Assembly: GCF_026898095.1 (NCBI RefSeq)
Contig: NZ_CP114015.1
Location: 2,604,001 to 2,668,000 of the forward strand
Length of the DNA stretch: 64,000 bases
Source of the DNA: Arthrobacter sp. ATA002
GTDB taxonomy: Bacteria > Actinomycetota > Actinomycetes > Actinomycetales > Micrococcaceae
Reading direction: 5' to 3'
A program made the translations under genes and the position numbers. Of this stretch, positions 10,378 through 18,779 are shown one piece after another. A model generated the notes under the pieces. The model saw only the letters and a program-made list of their open reading frames with translations, was not told the DNA's origin and ran no database searches. The stretch's first letter is position 1; the number at the start of each line of letters is the position of its first letter.

Positions 10378-10393
10378 TCGTCCGGAGCAACAC

Positions 10394-10418
10394 ACTTTTC
10401 TACATGTTGTAGAAAAGT
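10394..10418. promoter_or_regulatory. Perfect 11-bp inverted repeat, candidate operator
   Basis: ACTTTTCTACA, three bases, TGTAGAAAAGT: a perfect dyad, AT-rich in a GC-rich surrounding. It lies 58 bases before the start of the small membrane protein gene and 17 bases after the E2 terminator. The core TACA-n3-TGTA is similar in kind to winged-helix repressor (BlaI/CopY) or TetR operators. A hairpin role is possible, but the E2 gene already has a stronger one. Confidence 0.5.
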
Positions 10419-10463
10419 TACCTCCCTGCCCCGCCCGCTGCCAGAATGCTGACGGAGTGTCGG

Positions 10464-10469
10464 TAAGCT
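10464..10469 (+). promoter_or_regulatory. -10 hexamer TAAGCT, six bases before a start codon
   Basis: TAAGCT followed by six bases and the ATG of the small membrane protein gene. No Shine-Dalgarno sequence is present. This spacing recurs at other genes in the window and predicts a transcript starting at or next to the ATG. Confidence 0.5.
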
Positions 10470-10475
10470 GGATAT

Positions 10476-10823
10476 ATGGACTTCCTACAGAGCTTCCTTG
10501 TCTTCCTGCACATCCTCGGCGCAGCAATCATCGTCGGCCTCTGGTTCGCCAGGATCAAGAATCCCACGGTGATGCCCGGCCAGTTCCACGGGGCACTGCT
10601 GCAGCTGGTCACCGGCCTGGCACTGGTCGCCGTGGCGGAAATGGGCGACGGCGATGTCAACCACATGAAGGTGGGCATCAAGCTCCTGATCGCCCTGGTG
10701 ATTGCCGTGATGGCCTTCATCGGCCAGCGCAAGTACAAGAAGGACGAACCCGTGGGCAAGGGCCTGGCGAACGGTGTGGGTATCCTGACCATCGTCAACA
10801 TCGCCCTCGCCACCATGTGGTAG
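10476..10823 (+). CDS. Small four-helix membrane protein, function unknown
   Basis: 115 residues with about four hydrophobic segments (roughly 4-24, 41-56, 68-83 and 98-113); starts MDFLQSFLVFLHILGAAIIV. It resembles small conserved integral membrane proteins of Micrococcaceae without known role. There is no ribosome site; a TAAGCT -10 lies six bases before the ATG, so translation is probably leaderless. A perfect dyad 58 bases upstream may be its operator. A strong hairpin follows the stop. Confidence 0.7.
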   Translation: MDFLQSFLVFLHILGAAIIVGLWFARIKNPTVMPGQFHGALLQLVTGLALVAVAEMGDGDVNHMKVGIKLLIALVIAVMAFIGQRKYKKDEPVGKGLANGVGILTIVNIALATMW

Positions 10824-10843
10824 CAGACACTGCGTTCGAAATA

Positions 10844-10886
10844 GGATGGGGTGAAGTGCCGGCGCATGCCGGACTTCACCCCATCC
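10844..10886 (+). terminator. Long terminator hairpin before osmC
   Basis: Near-perfect stem GGATGGGGTGAAGT-(G)-CCGGC / GCCGG-ACTTCACCCCATCC with loop GCAT, 20 bases after the membrane protein stop, followed by GCTTCTT. It ends 18 bases before the osmC start, so osmC must either start within or after it or be read through. Confidence 0.8.
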
Positions 10887-10904
10887 GCTTCTTAAGGAGC
10901 TCCC

Positions 10905-11333
10905 ATGGCTACAGTCCGCTCAGCCCACACCGTCTGGAACGGCGATCTCTTCAACGGCCAGGGCGAGGTCACCCTCGACAGTTCAGGCCTGGGCACGTAC
11001 GACGTCACCTGGAAGGCACGCGCCGAGGAAGCAAACGGCAAGACCAGCCCCGAGGAGCTGATCGCCGCGGCGCACTCAGCATGCTTCTCCATGGCCTTCA
11101 GCAACGGGCTGGCCGAGGCCGGCAAGACAGCCGAACGCATTGAAACGTCCGCTGACGTTACCTTTGTTCCCGGCACCGGAATCACCGAGAGCCGGCTCAA
11201 GGTCACTGCCGTGGTCCCCGGCCTGACCGCTGAGGAGTTCGGCGACATTGCCGAAGCGGCCAAGAGCGGCTGCCCGGTTTCGCAGGCCCTCGCCGGCATC
11301 AAGATCTCCCTGGACGCGACGCTCGAGTCCTAA
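10905..11333 (+). CDS. osmC: OsmC family peroxiredoxin
   Basis: 142-residue OsmC-type thiol peroxidase that reduces organic hydroperoxides. The two redox cysteines are in AAHSACFSMAF and KSGCPVSQAL, with the active-site Glu in SPEELIAAAH. Length and the SPEELIAAAHSAC block fit the OsmC subgroup rather than Ohr. ATG follows AAGGAGCTCCC. Flanked by strong hairpins on both sides, so it is probably monocistronic. Confidence 0.92.
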   Translation: MATVRSAHTVWNGDLFNGQGEVTLDSSGLGTYDVTWKARAEEANGKTSPEELIAAAHSACFSMAFSNGLAEAGKTAERIETSADVTFVPGTGITESRLKVTAVVPGLTAEEFGDIAEAAKSGCPVSQALAGIKISLDATLES

Positions 11334-11352
11334 CCGGCCTTCCCTGCCACAA

Positions 11353-11403
11353 CCGGCGGCCCGTGTTCCCTGTCCTCAGGAAGCACGGGCCGCCGGTGTT
11401 TTT
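11353..11403 (+). terminator. Rho-independent terminator after osmC
   Basis: Thirteen-base perfect stem CCGGCGGCCCGTG / CACGGGCCGCCGG (11353-11365 and 11384-11396) followed by TGTTTTT. It insulates osmC from the urease operon that starts 200 bases later. Confidence 0.9.
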
Positions 11404-11605
11404 CCCGGCGCCGGGCAGCCGTTGGCGGGACCGCTCATAAGCGTATTTTCGCCACTGCCGGTGAAGTCGTTCCGGGAGGAACCATTTCCGGGGTGCGGGG
11501 TATTCGGGCCCAAGGGGCGCGCGTACGGTAATTGATAAGCGAGCCTGGGCGGTACGCCGGGCGAGCGGTCCCGATACGATCGCAACTGCGTCTGAAGGTG
11601 AAGGT

Positions 11606-11911
11606 ATGAACCTCACTCCCAAAGAAATGGACAAACTTTACGTCTACCAAGTGGCCGACTTGGCCCGCAAACGGCGCGACCGGGGCACCAAGCTTAATGT
11701 CAGTGAGGCCACCGCCCTGATCTGCGAGGCGATTCTGGAAGGTGCCCGCGACGGACGCACCGTCGCGGAGGTCATGGAGCTCGGCAAGACGATCGTCTCT
11801 GAAAGCCAGTGCATGGACGGCGTGCGTGAGCGCCTGCCGCTGCTGCAGGTCGAAGCGACGTTCGTCGACGGCAGCAAGCTCGTGTCCTGCCACGATCCCA
11901 TCGGGGTTTAG
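11606..11911 (+). CDS. ureA: Urease subunit gamma
   Basis: 101 residues, the standard length. MNLTPKEMDKL at the start, LNVSEATALICEAILEGARDG and LLQVEATFVDGSKLVS at the end are the UreA signatures. It forms the structural (UreABC)3 urease that hydrolyses urea to ammonia and carbamate. ATG follows GAAGGTGAAGG. First gene of a tightly packed operon; the stop is followed by one base and then the TTG start of the CbiX-like gene. Confidence 0.97.
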   Translation: MNLTPKEMDKLYVYQVADLARKRRDRGTKLNVSEATALICEAILEGARDGRTVAEVMELGKTIVSESQCMDGVRERLPLLQVEATFVDGSKLVSCHDPIGV

Positions 11912-11912
11912 G

Positions 11913-12833
11913 TTGGCCCAGCCCCCAGAGCCGCGTGTGACGGTGGTGCTGGTCGGAGGGCACGAGAGCAACAACGGCGCGGATCTCTCCTTCGCGGCGG
12001 AGGCCCTTCCCGATGCTCTCGTCACACCGGCAGGCAGGCCGCTGCACAATATGCTCACGCAGCTGCTCGGGCAGAGCCGACATGATCCCGGCACCAATCC
12101 CGCACCCGTCGTCGTACTTCCCATGACTTTCGGCCGCAACCCGACCCTTGTTGCCGATACGGCGAAGACGCTTCGCTGGCTGGGTGCGCAGACAACTCCC
12201 TCTGTGTCCTCCGCTCTGCCTTCCCCCGTGCCGCTGGCCCTGGCCGACCCTTTCGGCACAACCGACCACCTCACGGCATGGCTTCGGGCCGCGGCCACCG
12301 AGGTGCGCCGACGCGCACCACAAGCCGCCGTGCTGATCATTGCGGAGGCTGCCAACCCCTTCGACGACGCCGACCTCTACCGCATCGCGCATCTGGTGCG
12401 CACCCACGGAGCCGGCAACCCGGTGGAGACAGCCGCTGTCGACGACGTTGGCGCCCTCCTCTCGTCCGTGCAGCGGCTGCGGCTGCTCGGCAGCACCGAG
12501 ACAGTCGTCGTCCCCGCCGGGTTCCGGCGGATGCCGACGGTGCACGGCGAGCCGGTTCCGTTTGGCGGCGACGGTTTCGCCAACACCGGGTTTTACGGGG
12601 CATTGCTCAGCGAACAGGCGGTGCTGCGCGTCATCCGCGAGCGTGTTCGCGATGCCCTGCATGCCCTCGACCACGGCCGCACCGGCATTGAGGCAGGCCT
12701 GCAGGCCGACCACGGACACGGCTATGCCCACTCGCACGCCTTTGAGGAGGCAAACGGCCACTCCCACCCGCACGGCAGCGCGGCGGGCGGCGGCCACACG
12801 CATCACCACCCTGCACCAATTGGTTTGAGCTGA
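11913..12833 (+). CDS. CbiX/SirB-like chelatase-fold protein with histidine-rich C terminus, inside the urease operon
   Basis: 306 residues from a TTG start one base after the ureA stop. The chain shows two chelatase-like halves: VTVVLVGGHESNNG (His in the position of the CbiX metal/catalytic His) with VVVLPMTFGRNPTLVADT, then AAVLIIAEAANPFDDADLYR with VVVPAGFRRMP. The last 40 residues hold 11 His in HGHGYAHSHA, GHSHPHG and GHTHHH, as in the nickel-storing tails of UreE and HypB. No ureE exists in the operon. I infer a nickel-handling maturation role: Ni delivery to UreG/UreD or to a tetrapyrrole cannot be separated. Class I/II CbiX enzymes insert Co, Ni or Fe into sirohydrochlorin, but no cobalamin gene is nearby. 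Family match is by eye. Confidence 0.72.
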   Translation: MAQPPEPRVTVVLVGGHESNNGADLSFAAEALPDALVTPAGRPLHNMLTQLLGQSRHDPGTNPAPVVVLPMTFGRNPTLVADTAKTLRWLGAQTTPSVSSALPSPVPLALADPFGTTDHLTAWLRAAATEVRRRAPQAAVLIIAEAANPFDDADLYRIAHLVRTHGAGNPVETAAVDDVGALLSSVQRLRLLGSTETVVVPAGFRRMPTVHGEPVPFGGDGFANTGFYGALLSEQAVLRVIRERVRDALHALDHGRTGIEAGLQADHGHGYAHSHAFEEANGHSHPHGSAAGGGHTHHHPAPIGLS

Positions 12834-12896
12834 TCGGAAAATGACCCACCGTCACACCGCGTGCAGCGAAGCTGCGCCGCAAGGGAAGGAACAACC

Positions 12897-13343
12897 ATGC
12901 TGGGCAGCCCCACTTATGGCCACAAAGAAGAAGACATCGAGATCAACGCCGGCAGGCCGAGCGTCACGCTGCTGGTCAGCAACACCGGAGACCGGGCCGT
13001 GCAGATCGGCTCCCATTTCCATTTCTTCGAAACCAACAAGGCGCTTTTGTTTGAACGCGAGCTCGCCTACGGCATGCACCTGGACGTGCCGGCGGGCACC
13101 GGTATCCGCATCGAGGCAGGAGACACCCGGGAGGTGACCCTCACGGCGTACGCGGGCAACCGGCGGGTGATCGGCTTCAATAACCTTGTCGACGGCGGGC
13201 TTGACTCTGCGGCAACGAAGATCCGGGCCATGGACCGGATGAAGGAACTCAAGTTCCAGAACGGCAAACCGAGCAGCACACCCAGTTCAAACAACGCGGG
13301 CCTTGCCGCTGAAACGGGCCGCCCGGAAGAAGGGAAGAAGTGA
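12897..13343 (+). CDS. ureB: Urease subunit beta
   Basis: 148 residues. The core ([31 protein letters not shown] and later [18 protein letters not shown]) is the UreB beta-sandwich; the extra 40 residues at the end are Ser/Asn/Gly-rich and probably disordered. ATG (MLGSPTYG) follows AAGGGAAGGA; more upstream starts in the frame lack a ribosome site. It overlaps the ureC start by one base (TGATG), which couples translation. Confidence 0.95.
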   Translation: MLGSPTYGHKEEDIEINAGRPSVTLLVSNTGDRAVQIGSHFHFFETNKALLFERELAYGMHLDVPAGTGIRIEAGDTREVTLTAYAGNRRVIGFNNLVDGGLDSAATKIRAMDRMKELKFQNGKPSSTPSSNNAGLAAETGRPEEGKK

Positions 13344-15066
13344 TGGCTAAGATCTCGCGTAAGCAGTACACCGACCTGTTTGGTCCAACCACCGGCGACC
13401 GGGTCCGCCTGGCCGATACCAACCTGGTGATCGAGATTGAGAAGGACTACAACGAGGGCCACTACGGTGACGAGGTGGTCTACGGCGGCGGTAAGACCGC
13501 CCGCGACGGCATGGCGGCCGACCCCCAGGCGACGTCCGCGGAAGGCGTGCTCGACCTGGTGATCACGAACGCCATCATCCTGGATCCCGTGCTGGGAGTG
13601 GTCAAGGGCGATATCGGTGTGCGCGACGGGAAAATCGCAGGTGTTGGCAAGTCCGGCAACCCGCACACCCAGGACGGCGTGGATCCGCGCCTCGTGGTGG
13701 GGCCGGGCACCGAGTTGCTGGCCGGCGAGCATTTTATCGCCACCGCCGGCGGTATCGATTCGCACGTGCACTACATCTCGCCGGAACAGGCGCTGGCCAC
13801 CCTCTCCAACGGCATCACGACCATCTTCGGCGGCGGCACCGGGCCAACCGACGGCACCAACGGTGTGACCACCACCCCCGGCGTCTGGAATCTCGCCCGA
13901 ATGCTGCAGTCCGCCGAGGGAATGCCGGTAAACATGGGATTCCTCGCCAAGGGCAACGGATCACTGCCGGAAGCCCTGATGGAACAGATTGAGGGCGGTG
14001 CAGCCGGGCTCAAGGTACATGAGGATTACGGCACAACCCCGGCAGCCCTCAGCAATGCACTCGCCATGGCCGATCACTACGACGTGCAGGTCTCGGTGCA
14101 CACCGACAGCCTCAACGAGTCCGGCTATGTCGAGAACACCCTGGACGCCATTGACGGGCGCACCATCCACACCTTCCACACTGAAGGTGCCGGCGGAGGA
14201 CACGCCCCGGACATCATCAAGGTGGCCGGGCACCCCAACGTGCTCCCGTCGTCGACGAACCCGACGCTCCCCTACACCGTCAACTCGGTCGATGAGCTGC
14301 TCGACATGGTGATGGTCTGCCACCACCTCTCCCACGACATTCCTGAGGACGTCGCTTTCGCCGACTCCCGGGTGCGGGCCGAGACAATCTCCGCCGAGAC
14401 CGTGTTCCACGACGAAGGCATCATCTCGATGGTTTCTTCGGATTCCCAGGCAATGGGGCGCATCGGCGAGTCGTTCATGCGCACCTTCCAGATCGCGCAC
14501 CACTGCAAGGACCAGCGCGGCAAGCTGCCCGAGGACAGCCCGGACAACGACAACTTCCGCGTGCTGCGCTTTCTCGCCAAGATCACGATCAACCCGGCGA
14601 TCACCCAGGGCGTGTCCGACTACATCGGCTCCCTGGAAGAGGGCAAGATGGCCGACATCGTGCTCTGGCCGGTCCAATCCTTCGGAGCCAAACCACGGCT
14701 CATCGTCAAAGGCGGGCTGATCAACTGGGCGCTCATGGGCGATCCGAACGCCTCGCTGCCGACCCTCAGCCGGTGTACTACCGGCCCATGTTCGGTGCGC
14801 AGGGCAGGGCGCTGCAGAGTACACGGGCGACCTTCATGTCCCGGGCGGCCATCGACAAGGGCGTGCCGGAAAAGCTCGGGCTGGAGAGCCAGGTGCTGCC
14901 GGTGCACCGCTGCCGCGGCATCGGCAAGCAGCACATGGTGCGCAACAGCGCTACGCCGAACATCGAGGTGGACCCGGAGACCTACAACGTGACGTACAAC
15001 GGCACGCTGGCCACCATTCCGCCGGCACAGTCGCTGCCCCTGACCCAGCTGTTCTTCCTCGCCTAG
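13343..15066 (+). CDS. ureC: Urease subunit alpha (one frameshift)
   Basis: Catalytic Ni-containing subunit. The Ni ligands HVHYISP, the carbamylated Lys in [11 protein letters not shown], the His of [12 protein letters not shown], the flap [20 protein letters not shown] and the Asp of SSDSQAMGR are all present. The frame breaks at 14762-14766: after NASLPT the sequence reads CTCAG where CCTCAG is expected, and [14 protein letters not shown] continues one frame on to TAG at 15066. One restored C gives 574 residues, normal for UreC. ATG 13343 overlaps the ureB stop. Function is therefore probably intact. Confidence 0.93.
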
Positions 15067-15075
15067 GGGCGCCGG

Positions 15076-15765
15076 ATGTCAGATGTACGGCAGTTGCTGG
15101 CAAGCCTCCAGTTCGCGGACTCGGCGTTTCCCAGCGGCTTCTACACCATGTCCCACGGACTGGAGGGGTACAGCCAGGACCGGCTGGTATCCCGCGGCGG
15201 AGTGCAGCAGCTGCTGGCCGGGCTGCTGCTGCACTCCGTCGGGCCTTCGGACGCAACGGCTCTCGCGGCAGCGCACCGCGCGGCAGGCGACAGCGACATT
15301 GAGCTTGTGCAGGAGATCGACCAGCGGTTGTTCGCCTCGAAGCTGAACGCCGAAATGCGCACGGCCTCCGTGCGGAGCGGGCACCAGCTGATCGATCTGG
15401 GCGCGGAACTGATTCAGCAGGCGCTGCTCGCCGAGTACGGCGAGCGGGTGCGGCTGCGCCGCACTCCCGGCTGCCAGCCGGTCGCGGCGGCGGTGGTGTA
15501 CGCGGCTAACGGGGTTTGCACCCGGGACGCCGTGGCCTCGGATCTGTTCGCCTTTTCGGCGAGCTTTGTCGGGGCGGCGCTGCGGCTGCGGCTGACCGAC
15601 CACCGGCATGCCCAGGCCGTCCTGCTGGAAACGGCCGGCGCCATAGAACAGGCCACCGAGGATGCGCTTGCCCGGAACCTCGCCGACCTTGGCGGCTGCG
15701 CACCCATGGCCGACATCATGTCAGCCCGGCACGAAAAGGCCGAGGCACGGCTGTTCGCGAGCTAA
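15076..15765 (+). CDS. ureF: Urease accessory protein UreF
   Basis: 229 residues, mostly helical. LLASLQFADSAFPSGFYTMSHGLE is the UreF N-terminal hallmark, followed by a Leu-rich core and ending near APMADIMSARHE. UreF joins UreD and UreG in the apo-urease activation complex and gates GTP hydrolysis by UreG. Starts nine bases after the ureC stop. Confidence 0.94.
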   Translation: MSDVRQLLASLQFADSAFPSGFYTMSHGLEGYSQDRLVSRGGVQQLLAGLLLHSVGPSDATALAAAHRAAGDSDIELVQEIDQRLFASKLNAEMRTASVRSGHQLIDLGAELIQQALLAEYGERVRLRRTPGCQPVAAAVVYAANGVCTRDAVASDLFAFSASFVGAALRLRLTDHRHAQAVLLETAGAIEQATEDALARNLADLGGCAPMADIMSARHEKAEARLFAS

Positions 15766-15850
15766 AGCCGGCCGGGACGGGACAACAAACGATGCAGCAC
15801 CAACAGGTGCGCAGACACTGAACCAGCAGAGACCACGGAATGAGGAACTG

Positions 15851-16484
15851 ATGAGCGAGAACGTGTTGAGGATCGGCATCGGCGGGCCCGTTGGCAGCGG
15901 TAAGACGGCACTGACGGAAGCGCTGGTACCGCGGCTGATTGCGGCCGGCCGCACCCCCGGCGTGATCACCAACGACATCTATACGCAGGAGGATGCCCAT
16001 CATGTGCGCAGGGAGCTGGACGGCATCCTCGACCCCGAGCGCGTGGTCGGCGTGGAGACGGGGTCCTGCCCGCATACCGCCGTGCGCGACGACCCCACCA
16101 TGAACCTGGCCGTCGGCGCGGAGCTGCTGGAGCGGTTTCCGGAGATCGACACGCTCATCTACGAATCGGGCGGCGACAACCTGACGCTCACCTTCTCGCC
16201 GGCACTGGCCGATGTCTTCGTGTTCGTGCTCGATACCGCCGAGGAGAGAAGATGCCGCGCAAGAGGGCCCGGGCATCACCGACAGCGACATTCTGGTGAT
16301 CAACAAGATCGACATCGCGCAGTACGTGCGCACCAACCTCGACGTGATGGAAGCGGATGCGCACCGGGTGCGCGAGGACCGCCCCGTGGTGCTCACGAAC
16401 TCGCTCACCGGAGTCGGGGTCGACGAACTCCACCGGCAGATTATGACGCAGTGGAACGGCGCCAGGACCGAGCTCATCGGATGA
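15851..16484 (+). CDS. ureG: Urease accessory GTPase UreG (two close frameshifts)
   Basis: SIMIBI-class GTPase that delivers Ni to urease. P-loop GIGGPVGSGKTAL, the CPH-type motif in ETGSCPHTAVRDD, and NKIDIA for guanine binding are present. Two single lost G's, near 16241 and near 16267, break the frame: the stretch between LDTAE and GPGITDSD passes through all three frames. Correcting both gives 211 residues, standard for UreG. The stop overlaps an ATG that may be the true ureD start. Lacks the His-rich N terminus that some UreG proteins have. Confidence 0.92.
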
Positions 16485-16559
16485 CGGTCAAGGCAACGGA
16501 ACCGCGCATCGCATCTGCCGCCGCCGCGACCCTCCCGGCCGGGGAAGGCGTCCCCTCCG

Positions 16560-17546
16560 GTGTGGGCCCGCTCCCCGCCCGGCGACGGGGGCCCGCCCGG
16601 CGTTCCGGCGCCAAGTGCAGGCGGTTACCGGCTTCAACCGGCGTTCTATGAGCCGGCCCGGGTGCCTGCCGAAGTGCTCCGCCACGCCGGGGTGCCAACC
16701 CTGCCGGTGGGCAGTCCCGGCAAGGTGGGAGTTCTGCAGCTCGGGTTTGCCCGCAACCGCGGCCGCACCGAGCTGGTGCAGCACTACCAGAAGTCGCCGC
16801 TGCAGATCATGCATCCGCTCTACTACAACCCGCTGCGCCCCGACATGGCCTACACCTACCTCATGTCGGCCGGCGGAGGCATCCTGCACGGGGACCGGCT
16901 GCGCACCGATCTTAGCTTCGGCGCCGGCACTTCGGCGTATGTGACCACCCAGACCCAGACGCGGATCTACCGCATGGAGCACGACTACGCCTCGGCGGTC
17001 ATGAACATCGCGGTCGGGGAGGACGCCTACGCGGAGTACCTGCCTGAGCCCGTTGTGCCTTTCGCCGATTCCCGTTTTTACCAGCAGACGTCGGTGGTGA
17101 TCGACGAGTCGGCCACCCTGCTGCTCGGTGAAACCCTGTATGCCGGCAGGCTCGCCCGCGGTGAGCGGCACGCCTACGATGTGTTCGCCTCGGACCTCGA
17201 GGTCCGGCGGCCCGGCGGCCGGCTGATCGCCCTCGACCGCCTGCGGCTCAGCCCCGGAGCGGGAGAGCCGGACGGCGTCACCGGACTCGGCGTGCTCGCC
17301 GGCTACGACGTGCTGGCAATGCTCTATGTCTTCACTCCGCTTGCTCCGCCTGCCCTGCTCGCAGACACCCTGCACCAGGCCGTCAGCGGCAGCGGGGGCG
17401 ATGTGATTTTCGGAGTGAGCACACTACCCGGTGATGCAGGCGTTTGGATGCGCCTGGTGGGCAACGACACCGTGGCGGTGGCGGCCGCCAACACAGCCGC
17501 TGCTGCCGCCGTGCACGAGTTGCTGACGGGGCAGCGGGCACCCTGA
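16560..17546 (+). CDS. ureD: Urease accessory protein UreD
   Basis: UreD/UreH scaffold for Ni delivery. The diagnostic part is KVGVLQLGFARNRGRTELVQHY, then AYTYLMSAGGGILHGDRL and TQTQTRIYRME. The open frame begins at GTG 16560 without a ribosome site. The ATG at 16481 overlaps the ureG stop as ATGA and encodes MTVKATEPRIASAAAA before leaving the frame; a lost base near 16570-16600 would join the two, so the true start is probably 16481. Ends 27 bases before the nickel permease gene. Confidence 0.88.
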   Translation: MWARSPPGDGGPPGVPAPSAGGYRLQPAFYEPARVPAEVLRHAGVPTLPVGSPGKVGVLQLGFARNRGRTELVQHYQKSPLQIMHPLYYNPLRPDMAYTYLMSAGGGILHGDRLRTDLSFGAGTSAYVTTQTQTRIYRMEHDYASAVMNIAVGEDAYAEYLPEPVVPFADSRFYQQTSVVIDESATLLLGETLYAGRLARGERHAYDVFASDLEVRRPGGRLIALDRLRLSPGAGEPDGVTGLGVLAGYDVLAMLYVFTPLAPPALLADTLHQAVSGSGGDVIFGVSTLPGDAGVWMRLVGNDTVAVAAANTAAAAAVHELLTGQRAP

Positions 17547-17573
17547 TTCGGAAGAGCTAGGGGGGGTCCGACG

Positions 17574-18779
17574 ATGCGCAGACAGGTGGACGTGCAAGAG
17601 GCCGCAACGGGACCGGGGCGCTCCTACCGGGCGCAGGTGGTGGTCGCCTTTATTCCTGTCGTGCTGCTGCACGTTGTAGGTTTCGGGCTGTTCTTCTTCC
17701 TGGTCGAGCCACTGCATCTGCAGCTCGGTTCCTCCGTCTTCGGGGTCGGCATTGCCGTGGTGGCCTATGTCCTCGGTGTGAGGCATGCCTTCGACGCCGA
17801 CCACATCGCCGCAATTGACAACACCACCCGCAAGCTCGTCGACCTGCGCAAGCCGGCCGCCGGCGTCGGCCTGTTCTTCTCCCTCGGGCACTCCACCATC
17901 GTCTTCCTGATGGCGGCACTGTTGGCGATGGGCGTCAGCTGGGCGGTGGGGCTCAGCGATGACGGAAACGACGTGCGCAACGGCCTGGGCGTGTTCGGCA
18001 CGGTGGTTTCCGGAGTCTTCCTGCTGCTGATTGGACTCATCAACGCCGTTGCGTTCATGGGAATCCTCAAGGTCTGGCGGGCATCGCGCAACGGCGAGCT
18101 TGATGAACTGGAGCTGGAGCGGCACCTGCAGGGCCGCGGGTTCATCAGCCGCCTCATCCGGCCGATGCTGAAGTCGATTGACCGGCCGGGAAAGATGTAC
18201 GCCGTCGGCTTTCTGTTCGGGCTCGGCTTCGACACAGCCAGCGAGATCGCCCTGCTGGTGTTGGCCGGAACCGGGGCGGCGACCGGTCTGCCGTGGTACG
18301 CCATCCTGTGCCTGCCCCTGATCTTTGCTGCCGGCATGAGCCTGATCGACACCCTCGATTCCGCCGTCATGGTGAAAGCCTACGGATGGGCGAGCGTCAA
18401 CGCGGTGCGCAAGCTGTACTACAACCTCACCATCACCGGGCTCTCGGTGATGATTGCCGTGATGATCGGCGGCATTGAGCTGGTCGGGCTGCTGAACGAG
18501 AAGCTCGGGCTGAGCGACCCGCTCACCGGGTGGGTTGCCGGCATCGACCTCGAGAATGTGGGCTATCTGGTCGTGGCCACGCTGATACTGGTCTGGCTTA
18601 CCTCCACCGCCTACTGGCGGTTCGGCCATGTGGAGGAGCGGTGGGCACTGGCGGGCGGCGGAGCCGGTGGCGGGGGCGGCGCGGCCGCAGCGGCAGGCCC
18701 GGATTCAGGCCCAATGCCGGCGCCGGAAACCCGAGCGGGAGCTCCGCGGAACGACGCCCCTGGAAAGGACATGACATGA
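17574..18779 (+). CDS. NiCoT-family nickel/cobalt permease
   Basis: 401-residue inner membrane permease of the HoxN/NixA type with eight predicted helices. All NiCoT signatures are seen: RHAFDADHIAAIDN in helix 2, LFFSLGHSTIVF, LGFDTASEI and GMSLIDTLDSAVM. The C-terminal tail is Gly/Ala-rich. Being the eighth gene of the urease run argues for nickel as the substrate. Its stop overlaps the ATG of the urea transporter (ATGACATGAG), giving translational coupling. Confidence 0.93.
   Translation: MRRQVDVQEAATGPGRSYRAQVVVAFIPVVLLHVVGFGLFFFLVEPLHLQLGSSVFGVGIAVVAYVLGVRHAFDADHIAAIDNTTRKLVDLRKPAAGVGLFFSLGHSTIVFLMAALLAMGVSWAVGLSDDGNDVRNGLGVFGTVVSGVFLLLIGLINAVAFMGILKVWRASRNGELDELELERHLQGRGFISRLIRPMLKSIDRPGKMYAVGFLFGLGFDTASEIALLVLAGTGAATGLPWYAILCLPLIFAAGMSLIDTLDSAVMVKAYGWASVNAVRKLYYNLTITGLSVMIAVMIGGIELVGLLNEKLGLSDPLTGWVAGIDLENVGYLVVATLILVWLTSTAYWRFGHVEERWALAGGGAGGGGGAAAAAGPDSGPMPAPETRAGAPRNDAPGKDMT

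Noticed and set aside
11404..11605. GlnR site ahead of ureA (GTACG-n6-GATAA near 11525)
   Set aside because: Only a weak half match with two mismatches per box; far poorer than the glnA1 site, so not called.
12897..15066. ureC as a true pseudogene
   Set aside because: All active-site motifs lie intact and one added C restores the exact C terminus; many essential genes in the window show the same type of break.
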